NCBI GenBank assembly: GCA_015039465.1
Contig: MU130084.1
Coordinates: 66,386 to 106,991 of the forward strand
Direction: 5' to 3'
Source: Phlegmacium glaucopus
Lineage: Eukaryota; Basidiomycota; Agaricomycetes; Agaricales; Cortinariaceae
DNA length: 40,606 nucleotides
The notes beneath the pieces were generated by a model. The model did not search any database, was not told where the DNA came from, and saw only the letters and a program-made list of their open reading frames with translations. Shown one piece after another: positions 1-9,503 of the stretch. Numbering within the stretch: position 1 is the stretch's first letter; each line of letters opens with the position of its first letter. Made by a program: the position numbers and the translations under genes.

Positions 1-126
1 AGTAAAACGGTACACTACTACTACTACTCATATCCTATTGTGCTTACTAATCATTCCTAATCGGGAAGACCTTTTCTAATGCTCGAAAATATTCAACACA
101 ATATTTGAATTGGACTGGGTAGGCCC

Positions 127-345
127 AGAATATTTTCTGGCTTTCATAACTCAGGTCTGACCCGATTGTGGCTGGCTAATCATTCGGGACCTGGTAAGCA
201 CAAAATATTCTGGGGTGGCCGATTCAATTCTAAGCCAGCGGTTTTCTGGCTGGCTATCAATCCGGTTCTGACCCGATTGCACACAATATGTTTTGGCTGC
301 CCATTCAGCTCCGACCGATTTTTGAGATGGTAGCCAGTCCCGACT
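127..345. repeat. Imperfect direct repeat, two units
   Basis: Two diverged units of about 110 bp. Each carries TTTTCTGGCT followed about 20 bases later by TCTGACCCGATTG, then a CAC-rich AATAT segment and a block ending in ATTCA. No coding frame is convincing. The rest of 1-640 holds nothing I can name. Confidence 0.5.
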
Positions 346-894
346 AGTGAGTCCAGTCACCCGACTGCCTTGGTAGGGGGCATCAGCTCACCTGTCTATG
401 ACAGACATATCCCAGCCATGAGCTCACTCCGCTGCTCGGACTATAACCGTACATAATGTGATTTCGCCTCTCAGTCTTTGACTATACATTCTAACTATAC
501 TGGCTGAAATATTATAGTCTCATCTACCTACACCAGACCTATGCTACTAGAGAAACCCATTCCTGAACATCTTATGCATGTATTAAGGCCTTAATAGCTT
601 TAAATCGATGTTTTAAAGCCTAGTTCTGGTGAAGTCCTTTTTTTTCCTCGGGGCCTCCGGCTGGACTAACTAACCAGGTACCGGTCCGGCATTTCGATCC
701 CAGTGCCCCCTTGTACCCTCACTAAATTTAAAAGTGAATATTGACTTTAAAAGACAAAAGTGTCTCTTGTGAGAAAATGGACTGGGCTTATCGAAGACGT
801 AATGACTTTCAGTCTTTTCAGTCTTTGGTTGTCTCAGGGTCTTTCGAAAGACATCAAAAGATGCCCTGAAAGACTTGACGCTTTTGCTGATGAA

Positions 895-1215
895 CTTGTT
901 TGATTGATGTGCGTTTAACGCTTGATGCTTGACTTTTGTCACCAAGTGCGAGACTATTGTTTGACTATTGTTTGACTAATGCGCGTTTAGCGCTTGATTT
1001 TTGTTTGACAGCGTGAGACCTGTTTGACTAATGTGTGTCTAGGCTTGACTTTTGTCACCAAGTGCAAGACTATTGTTTGACTAATGTGCGTTTAACGCTT
1101 GACTTTTGTTACACAGCGTGAGACCTTGATGTTTGACTTTGACGACTTTAGCACCAAGTGCAAGACTATTGTTTGACTAATGTGTGTTTAACCCTTGACT
1201 TTTGTTTGACAGCGA
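895..1215. repeat. Diverged tandem repeat array
   Basis: The phrase CACCAAGTGC(G/A)AGACTATTG recurs near 940, 1057 and 1151. Each copy is followed by GTTTGACTAATG(T/C)G(C/T)G, a TTAACGCTTGACTTTTG-like segment and usually ACAGCG. The unit is about 95-115 bp with shorter internal GTTTGACTA repeats. The array lies 0.4-0.7 kb upstream of the first tetraspan gene copy. No ORF explains it. 640-895 and 1215-1400 contain related GACTTT/GACTAT-rich sequence but no clear unit. Confidence 0.6.
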
Positions 1216-1414
1216 CCCAGGTGTTTCTGTCCCTGCAGAACCCTGTCATTGCTTGGCTTCTTGGACTAAAAAAGTCCTACAGTAGTCATACAATAGTCGA
1301 ACATTGAAAGTCAGACTTTAGTCTTCAATGGCGCAGGTTCGACTATGGCATGACTTTGTATGACCTTTGTCTGACTAAAGTAAAAATTCCGTTTTTACTG
1401 AGTAGCCCAACTGG

Positions 1415-1421
1415 TATATAA
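1415..1421 (+). promoter_or_regulatory. TATA box of tetraspan gene copy 1
   Basis: TATATAA lies 160 bases before the ATG and is followed by a pyrimidine-rich leader. The same element and the flanking words CCCAACTGGTATATAAT and GTCGACAC recur in front of the second copy (8370). This conservation supports a core promoter. Confidence 0.55.
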
Positions 1422-1580
1422 TGAGTCGACACTTGATGTCGGTGGCCTTCATCTTGCTTTGCTTTGCGTTCCTCTCTTTTTTCCAGCCATTTTTTTCAAA
1501 CTTCTACGGTCGTGAGCCGACACCCCCAACAATCCAAACCTTCAAGCTGCTATTTCTTTACTATACGCTTTTAAAACATC

Positions 1581-2539
1581 ATGATTTCAGGTCTACCTAA
1601 AACTATCATTCTTTACCTTGCACGGTTCTTGGCTCCTACCGCCGCCCTTCTCTCCCTCTCTGCCAGTCTGGCGCCTAACCCCTGGCAATATGGTAAAGTC
1701 ACGGTTGCACTCCTCACCGTGGTTCCACCGACGGCGTTGATACAGTCTAACTCATCCCAAGCTGTGGATGGTCCCAGCCTTTTCTTGGGTCCATTAGGTA
1801 TGAAGCTATGTTTTATTTGTATACTAAAACCAGTGTCTTAAACACCATCGCTTTGTTTTAGGATCATGCGCAAAAACATCCAATTCTGCCGGGATTATTT
1901 GCACACCTCTTAGCGCCTTACTTCACTATGGTATAGTCAATCGTACATGCAAAGCTTCTGGTATCCCTTCTAACCCATAAATATTTCTACTACTTGTAGA
2001 CCTCTCCGTGCTTCCAGGGGAACTACTGCAAACAATACTTTCAGCGCCTTCAGCCTCAACACCAATATTCATCGCCATCGCCGTCTTTCCCTCAATCTTC
2101 TTCTCCGTATCTTTCACATTGATTGCTCTGCGTCACAAATGCGCCAAGGTGCCCGTACTAGGAGGTATATTGAATAGTCAAGTGTTGTGGCGCCTGACAG
2201 CATGGGTTGGATTTCTTGGTTTCCTCATCGGTATGAGTTGTTTGCTCCTATATTTCAACGGGGATGGTACTCTGAACATCACCATTATCTAGGACTCACA
2301 ACTTTCCTCGTTATCCGCATGTGGTTTGGAAAGGCTGTAGAGGACTTTACCGCCAGCATCAGATCACAAGGCCAACAAGGCCCCAATCTGATCGCTGCCA
2401 TCGGAAATGGATTCACGAGTGAGTCGATTCAAACACCATCTTTGATTCTGATCCTAACTCGTAAATTATCGCAGTGGTTTGGGTAGCTTACGCATTTTAC
2501 ACCGTTCCAATTATCGTTTCCCTGACAAACTCAATGTAA
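1581..2539 (+). pseudogene. SUR7/PalI-like tetraspan membrane protein, copy 1, frameshifted
   Basis: This is a paralogue of the gene at 8537, with the same four-exon layout: 1581-1797, 1862-1930, 2000 to about 2420, and 2475-2539, all GT-AG. Hydrophobic segments lie near the N-terminus (TIILYLARFLAPTAALL), after the second intron (PIFIAIAVFPSIFF), in AWVGFLGFLIGMSCLLLYF and in the last exon. A loop with two cysteines sits between segments 1 and 2, as in SUR7/PalI-type proteins. Around 2262-2292 this copy is one base shorter than copy 2 after the shared GGGGAT, so exon 3 runs into TAG at 2290. The downstream sequence (RMWFGKAVEDF) is open only in another frame. I therefore call it a recent pseudogene. 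An alternative is a truncated product of about 190 aa lacking the last membrane segment. The family name rests on topology and residue pattern only. Confidence 0.65.
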
Positions 2540-2699
2540 CCACAACCAAGGCATGAAAGAAAGGGGCAACATTTTGCTTTTATATAACCGCTGCCCTTAA
2601 TTCATACCCTATCTTAATGTGTAAACCAGTTTTAGTTTATCCTGTTCGCATGCATGCCTCTCGCCTCTTGTTACGATTCTCTTGCACATGTTGTACGCA

Positions 2700-5165
2700 C
2701 ACTTTTCATTTTCGCTATCGCACATACCATGCTCTTTGGCACTGTACTAGGAAATTCAAAGGAAATTCGTTGTGCGTTTTTGCAGCCAGATGTAAGGCAT
2801 CGCCTTTCTAGGTCATAGACACAGCAATCAATAAATGAAGAGACAGCAGAAAGGATCTTGTATGCCATTTCTTCTGCTTGTCATCATATTCATTCCAGGG
2901 TCCCTTCAAATTAGGGAAGGAGTATATGGCAGCGCGGCCCGAGCTGTCATGATGACAGCATGATCGTCGAGTCCGAGTCGAGAGTATGGCTGCGTTTGTA
3001 AGTAGGGCTGGGTTCCTCTGCTAACCCGGGCTGTTTGTAACGTGATGATGGTCTGGGCCTTCAACGTGTGATGTTAGTTACTTAGGTTATTAACCGTTAT
3101 TAATATCAAAATTCTGTATTTAATGTGATAAACTACTACGGGCCAAGGAAGCTGGGCATAGAGCAGGTGTGCAAGGGATGCATCATCGCCGTTGTTGATG
3201 AAGCAGCCACAGAGCACGATTAGACATTTTTGCTCATCCTTGAAAATCATCTTCAAATGCTGGCAGAGGTTTGGAATGAGAAAAAAGAGAAGGAATTCCC
3301 CAGCCTCCCAGAGAGAAGACATGAGTATCTAACAGTAAATCACAAGGCCTTTTGGACCCCTCTATGTTTTTAAGGTGAAAAACATGTTAAAAACATGTGA
3401 TTTACTAGGGTGTTTTTAACATGGCGGTAAAAACCCAGCCCTATTTGTAAGGGCAATATTCAAAATTTCCAAACCTGACTTGTAGCCAAAGCGCAGATGC
3501 AAGAGAGTACTAAAAAAAATCACGATGTTATTTCACGAGCATTGAATAACGCTTACAAAGTGACACATTGTGACACGAACCTTCTCCTGGTTTACCATCA
3601 TCTTTGCTGGAAAATTGAACGGCAATTGAGGAGATGCGCCAGTCCATCTTGTCATTCCCTGCATGAAGGTGTCAAACCGGTCGCCTTCGTTAATTCTGGA
3701 ATCATTGATCACACCCTCAGTGTCTCTGGCAGGTATGCTACATACGATGTCACGGTGCTTCTGTTACACCCCGGCATTATCATTACGAGTTCCATTTATA
3801 CTGACCTCTTGCGTTCGGGGTCTTGGCTGGTCTTGGTATCTCTTTCTCCTTCATCCGCCTTATTCTCAGTGCAGTTATCCTTCTCAGGACAAGGCTGTCA
3901 CCGGTTCAATATTGCATATGTAGGAGAATACAAGAAGAATTCAAAACAGATCTCAATGATGTACGTCCCACTCAATTGATCTTCAGAACGTCTTGAAAAT
4001 ATTATGGAACCTATACGATGAATGTCAATTGTTGATGTAGATTCGCTTTCAGCGTCACCATCGAGAAAACTGATACGAGGATTTAGTTTTGCTGTCGTCA
4101 GACAGTATTTGTAGCCGAGCGTTTTGACTCCATGAAGGTGAATTTTAGACTACATTTGCTTTCGTTGTACATATTTATTGACCAGTAATGCATATCTGTT
4201 GGATTTCTAGGACCCAGTTAAATTGATCTGACTAATCTCTTCATTGGCCTATGCTGATGTCGTGAAACTGGGCTATGACCCTACGATGGATCACTCCAAG
4301 GGAAGGGTAACATGGAAATATCGTCACGAAGGTCTACGAGACCATTAATGTCATCGCTGACCTGTCATCCAACCTACGTGGATGCACAACGCGGGTTTAT
4401 GAGGCTTACGACGTTGAAAGTTGAAACCCAGGGGGCGAAGGTAGTAGTTGAGGACTTGTGGGTGGACGCCAATTGCCCCAAAGAGCGGATACGCTGAGCA
4501 AAATCTTGGACGATGCTTCTGAAGACGAGAAAGCGATGTTTTTGACTGTTCTCCATGGCGTTGTCACGATGGATGGTAGGCGGGATGTTACACAAGATCT
4601 CCTTACGGAGGGTTATGTAGGCTATACAGGATGTTTTTAAGGTAGTGTTATTTTTATCTTGTAGTGAGTCCTTCTGATACCAACTTTTCTCTTAGCTCTA
4701 GCCCTCTTGTCAAGGGGATATGTGCACCGAGATATCATCCCTGAGAATAATTTACAATGGACATGCGAAATTGGGCGGTCTAGAATTCACCAAGGAGTAT
4801 GGAAGTGGTACAATGTTCGCACTGTAAGTTGACCTCCCTCCAATATTGAATCCATTTTTTTGATTTTCCGCTACACCTACAGATTCATGGCAGCAGAAGT
4901 GGAAAATTCCGCATATTTATAAAATCTTGACCCTTACTTTTCGCACAACCCTCTGCACGACATTGAATCCCTCTGCTGGGCGGGCATTTGATTTCTACTC
5001 CGTCATTAAAAGGCTATCAATCTTCTGGACCTTAGAAAAAAAGAGGAACTCATATATGCCATGTGCTTTTGCCACGGCGGCCCTCACAGACAAGACCCGA
5101 TATAGACTGTCTTTTTTTGTTGCTGCATAAATATTCACTGGGTTCATCCGTACCATATGCATTTC
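2700..5165 (+). pseudogene. FunK1-type fungal protein kinase relic, copy 1
   Basis: Fragments of a fungal-specific FunK1-like kinase lie in several frames, in correct order. They include GTTTATGAGGCTTACGACG (VYEAYDV) near 4398, a VVVEDLWVDANCPKER segment near 4440, LSKILDDASEDEKAMFLTVL in a shifted frame near 4497-4560, and the catalytic-loop motif GYVHRDIIPEN at about 4716-4748 (HRD at 4725-4733). A GT-AG intron follows at 4824-4882, then FMAAEVENS, and SHNPLHDIESLCWAGI ending in TGA near 4990. The DIESLxW pattern is characteristic of FunK1 C-lobes. Several frameshifts and stops plus a MITE at 3003-3443 make it non-functional. The N-terminal third (2780-4000) matches the second relic at 7585-8140. 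The outer limits are approximate. Confidence 0.7.
3003..3443. mobile_element. hAT-like MITE (441 bp)
   Basis: The element begins TAGGGCTGGGTT and ends AACCCAGCCCTA, a perfect 12-bp terminal inverted repeat. It is flanked by an exact 8-bp direct repeat TTTGTAAG (2995-3002 and 3444-3451). An 8-bp target duplication with TAGGG-type termini is the hAT signature. It carries no transposase ORF, so it would need a hAT transposase from elsewhere. It sits in FunK1 relic copy 1, and the equivalent position in copy 2 (about 7797-7803) lacks it, which gives a paralogous empty site. Confidence 0.85.
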
Positions 5166-7584
5166 GTTAGCAGAAAATATAAAATATCTGTGTATCCTGG
5201 CACCTTATATACATAACCGAGCCGGCGAGTGTCGGTTGTAACCTATAATTACAATTCCCGTTAGTAACCTAACTAGCTTCCAGTCCAAACGAGTAAAGTG
5301 GTCCAGGAGTATTAGCGCTCCTAACTTACCAATTAGCCATGAATACAACATTAAGTGACACTCATATTTTTCCTTAGATTGCGGGCGACACTGAAAACTT
5401 GTCAAAAGGCGAGCCTCAGAACTAACTAGGAACATTGGTTATCCATTATCGATGCATTTGTCAGTCATGTGTCTTTTTCTTGATGACTCGCCAATGACTG
5501 CCTACCAAAATCATAACCATGGACCGGTTTTAATTCTTTCCTAAGTGCCATTCTTGTTCATGTAGTGCGGTGCAGCGCGGCGAGAATATCACAGACCTCC
5601 AAACCCCCGATCTGGAAGTAGGGGTGATCCATCCAACGATAACCTGCCATTTTGACTCGTTGCTCTTGTCGTCATTATTATGCATAGTAGCATAGAAACT
5701 AGCACGCTGGGCCTGGCCACTCATGCGTGTATTGTTAGATCGAGTTTGCTGACAGTGGTGGTGCATATACTAGTAGGAGTAATGCAATCTGATGCGGCGC
5801 GTTGGTCCATATTTAGGGCTGGCTTATCGAACTCGGTCAGCGTTCGGCGATCTGCACACCTGACTTGCTGACCACTGACCGGGACCCGTTATCGAAATAT
5901 CTTTCAAGTTGACATCATTCTACAGCTTCAGGTTCCAGAAGGTGGGTAGAATTGGGATCCAGTTAGTAGTTGGCTCCGATTTTCTTATTGCTTTAATTTA
6001 ACTTGACTCTGCTAAGGCTAAGGCTAAGCCAACTTCCGCTTTGAAATGTTATCCTCAAGTTATTCTTAGTCCTTCATGGAGACTACCATCCTCAGTAGCA
6101 AGGTAAACTGGTCAAAATCCGCGTATGGTCAACTCGGATCGGGCGATCGAACGCCAAAACGATTCGTTGAAAATCGACAAACCAACAATCGTCGACCTCG
6201 GACCCAGGGCATGTCAATGACATTTGCGCTGTTCAAGTCCCTCCACTTCCGCATTACGATCCGGATATATCTTTATCGTTGGTAGGAGTGGGCACTACCC
6301 ACTCCTACCAGCCATAAAAGACTCCCGAAGAGTAACCAAGTAGTGAGGGTAAATGAATTTATTGTAAGTCCTCATGTTCGCTGACAGATGTCTGTCTTAG
6401 AGTTGTTATCCTGCTTCTAGCCTCCAGATTATGTCGGAAATGCACGTTGGTCTGGCTCAGCGATCTGAAATGAGTTATGTAACTCCACGTTGGGGTCAAT
6501 TGATTCAACTCAGGTGTCGTCATGGCTAATGAGGATGTTCGCATGTCAAGCAAGTTGAAGAAACTAGCCAATCTTACATAGGTGTTAATCTCGACAACTT
6601 AGAAGCCACAAATTCGTATATCTGAATCGCTGGATAACTCTGCAAATCTTTTCCCTTCGAGATTCATTAATTTCAAGGTCGTTATATTTTTATCCCTTTA
6701 AACCACATGCCAACCACACGCCTTTAAAGTTGCCGATTAAGTTCATACATTGGGTCGTCTTGAATGTTCCTCCCTTGTAAAATATTAATGGACCCTCTTT
6801 GTATCGTTTTGTTAACGGTTTTCAATCACCATCAATAGTATTTAGCTTCACCGGATTTTTTTTGTGCTAAATGTAAATGACAGGCATGTCTAATCCATGG
6901 CATGCACATAGCCAAAACTCCGATACTTGCTATGTAGGTTCTGGCTTGGATACAGCATGCCTACAAACTTAGCAGATCGAGGATAGGACCTTAGCGAATA
7001 AATTGATAAGGGTCAGACCATCATGCATCAAGCCTTACGTTCGTTAAGTTTCAATCCCACCCAGATATCCCAAATTGACAAGAATTGACATGAACGTTTC
7101 GAAAATCATTCACAGGGTCGATCTATGTATGTCTTGGATCCGTAAAATTTTACGACCGCAACCCAACGTGGCAAAATGAACTCACAAAACTATATAAAGG
7201 TTCAGGACATCTCTCGCATGAATACGAATGGCCGCCCATCTATCTGTCTTTGGCGTTATTATCGGCGAACCAGATGAAAATTGCGGAGAGTATATGGATG
7301 TCATTGCGAATATACAGACTTGACAGATCCCGCCGATCTCTTCATATGGGTGTGGCGTATACCTATGGGTTCAATATTCACCTTATGTGATTACAGCTAG
7401 TAACTGTAAAAATCTAGCCAGTCCATTACCAGGCTTGGGCAGAGTTGGGGCAGAGAATAAGGGTCGTCGACTTCTACAAGGGTCATCGATGACATAGTGT
7501 TTCTATTGAGCACCAACGGCGATGTTGAGACTGCTTGGAGAGCGAGAATGAACGGCCTTACTAGTTGTTTACAACCAAACATGG
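5166..7584. other. Unassigned AT-rich spacer between module copies
   Basis: No convincing gene. The spacer contains a perfect hairpin at 6280-6310, a short GGCTAA triplication near 6011-6028, and a 31-codon ATG ORF at 7229-7324 about 35 bases after a TATATAAAG at 7191. That last pair could be a gene start, but no continuation was recognised. Confidence 0.4.
6280..6310. repeat. Perfect 13-bp hairpin
   Basis: TGGTAGGAGTGGG (6280-6292), a 5-base loop CACTA, and the exact reverse complement (6298-6310). It stands alone in a non-coding stretch. It may be a fold-back remnant of a transposon end or a transcript hairpin. There is no U-run that would make it a Pol III terminator. Confidence 0.75.
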
Positions 7585-8301
7585 GCAAGTACTAAGGAAA
7601 TTCGTCAACCTGTCTACGTTTTTGCAGTTGAATTAGCTGTAAAGCATCACTTTCTAGGTCATAAAAAGAGCCAGCAGGAAGGATCTTGTATGCCATTTCT
7701 TCTGCTTGTCATCATTCCAGGGTCCCTTCATTGAAGAGTATATGGCAGTGCGGCCCGAGCTGCTAAGCGTGATCGTTGTCAATTCGAGGTATGGCTACAT
7801 TCAAAATTTCTTAGCGCCGAACCCGACTTGTAGCCAAAGCGCAGATGCAAGAGAGACCTGGAGACAATCACCATGTATGATGTTTTTCATGAGCAATAAC
7901 GTTTATAAAGTGGCACACGAACTTCAAGTTCTCTGCCATCATCCTTGCTGGAAAATTGAACCGCTCCCGAAGAGATACTCCAGTCCATCCCTGCATGAAG
8001 GTGTCAAACTAGTCGCCTTCGTTAACTCTGGAAATCAATGGCTACACCCTCAGTGTCTCTGGCAGGTATGCTACATACGATGTCACGGTAGTGCTTCTGT
8101 TACTGTTTACACCTGGCACTATCATCATGATTCCGATATGATGGACTGTCTTTTTTTGTTGCTGCGTAAATATTCACTGGGTTCATCTGTACCACATGTA
8201 TTTCAGAATGGAAGGCAAGCAATACTCGGCGAGCCGGGCGTAAAGAACAATATTTCAAGCGCATGTCCCCTCACAACGAAGACAATGGTCAACTTACGTA
8301 A
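7585..8301 (+). pseudogene. FunK1-type kinase relic, copy 2, internally deleted
   Basis: 7600-8140 matches 2760-3800 of copy 1. Shared words include AGGATCTTGTATGCCATTTC, TTGTAGCCAAAGCGCAGATG and GGCAGGTATGCTACATACGA. At about 8140 the sequence jumps to the equivalent of 5098 in copy 1 (GACTGTCTTTTTTTGTTGCTGC). The whole kinase core, including the HRD loop, has therefore been deleted (about 1.3 kb relative to copy 1). A plausible kinase C-terminus follows, with a GRKEQYFKRMSPHNEDNGQ segment open to TAA at 8299-8301. Earlier parts of the frame are broken. The remnant ends about 70 bp before the TATA box of the intact tetraspan gene. Confidence 0.6.
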
Positions 8302-8369
8302 CATACCGACCCATTGTTTCCTTTGTTCACCTCTTTGTCCTTGCTCCATTCCATTCATGTCCCAACTGG

Positions 8370-8376
8370 TATATAA
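8370..8376 (+). promoter_or_regulatory. TATA box of tetraspan gene copy 2
   Basis: TATATAA lies 160 bases before the ATG at 8537, with the same surrounding sequence and pyrimidine-rich leader as at copy 1. The duplicated block starts at about 8361 (CCCAACTGG), so the core promoter was copied together with the gene. Confidence 0.6.
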
Positions 8377-8536
8377 TACGTCGACACCTGATGGCGGTGG
8401 CCCTCATCTTGCTTTGCTTTGCGTTCCTCTCTTTTTTTCCAGCCATTCTTTTCAAACTTCTACAGTCGCGAGCCGACACTTTTAACGATCCAAAACTTCA
8501 AGTTGCTATTTCTTTACTATACGCTTTTAAAACATC

Positions 8537-9503
8537 ATGATTTCAGGTCTATCTAAAGCTATCACTCTTTACCTTGCACCGGTCTTGGCTCTTACCGCCA
8601 TCATTCTCTCCCTACTTGCCTATCTGGCGCCTACCCTCTTGTTACATGACAAAGTTGCACTCCTTACCGTGGTTCCATCGACGGCGTTGATACAGTCCAA
8701 CTCATCCCAAGCTGTGGATGGTCCCAGCATTTTCTTGGGTGCACTAGGTATGCAGCCATGTTTTATTTGTATACTAAAAGCAGTGTCTTAAACACCATCG
8801 CTTCGTTTTAGGATCATGCGCAAAAACATCCAACTCTGCCAGCATTAATTGCACGGCGCCTAGCGCCTCACCTCAATATGGTATGGTCAATCGTCCAATG
8901 CAAAGCTTGTAGCATCCCGTCTAACCTATAAACACTCTCTACCACTTGCAGACCTTTCCGTGCTTCCAGGGAACGCACCACATACAGTACTTTCGGCGCC
9001 AACAGCCTCGACGCCAATATTCATCGCCGTCGCCATCTCTTTCTCAATCTTCTTCTTCGTATCTTTCACCTTGATTTCCCTGCGTCACAAAATGGGCAAG
9101 GCAGGAGGTATATTGGAGAATCCAATGTTGCAGCGCCTGTCAGCATGGGTTGGATTTTTTGGTTTCCTCATCGGTATGAGTTGTTTGCTCCTATCTTTCA
9201 ACGGGGATGTACCTGAACGTCATCACCATTATCTAGGACTCACCGCTTTCCTCATTATCCGCATGTGGTTTGGAAAGGCTGTAGAGGACTTTAACGCCAG
9301 CATCACATCACAAGGCCAACAAGGCCCCAAACTGATCGCTTCCACCGGAAATGGATTCACGAGTGAGTCGATTCAAAACACCATCTTTTGATTCTGATCC
9401 TAACTCGTAAATTCTCGCAGTGGTTTGGGTAGCTTACGCATTTTACGCCGTTCCAATTATCACTTCCCTCACAAAACTTAATGTAACTAAAACCAAGGCA
9501 TGA
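8537..9503 (+). CDS. SUR7/PalI-like tetraspan membrane protein, four exons
   Basis: Exons 8537-8747, 8812-8880, 8952-9362 and 9421-9503 are joined by GT-AG introns of 64, 71 and 58 bp and give 257 aa. The N-terminal segment is hydrophobic (LYLAPVLALTAIILSLLAYL). An extracellular-type loop with two cysteines (SCAKTSNS and NCTAPSA) follows. Then come a second segment (FIAVAISFSIFFFVSFTLI), a basic patch RHKMGKAGG, a third segment (AWVGFFGFLIGMSCLLL), the stretch RMWFGKAVEDF, and a last segment in exon 4 (VWVAYAFYAVPIITSL). This order fits the fungal SUR7/PalI class of plasma-membrane four-span proteins, which act in eisosomes or pH sensing; that functional link is family knowledge, not seen here. 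Exon junctions are supported by the collinear copy at 1581. No defects were seen. It may be another four-span family. Confidence 0.75.

Noticed and set aside
660..715. GC-rich CCGGTCCGG-type palindromic text as a transposon end
   Set aside because: No matching inverted partner or target duplication could be found nearby.
3497..3979. A 160-codon ORF as a standalone gene
   Set aside because: It aligns with 7850-8140 across frame changes and lies inside the FunK1 relic, so it is a fragment, not a gene.
7706..8485. A 259-codon ORF as a gene
   Set aside because: It runs through the kinase relic, its intron remnants and the promoter and leader of the tetraspan gene. The frame differs from that of the conserved segments.
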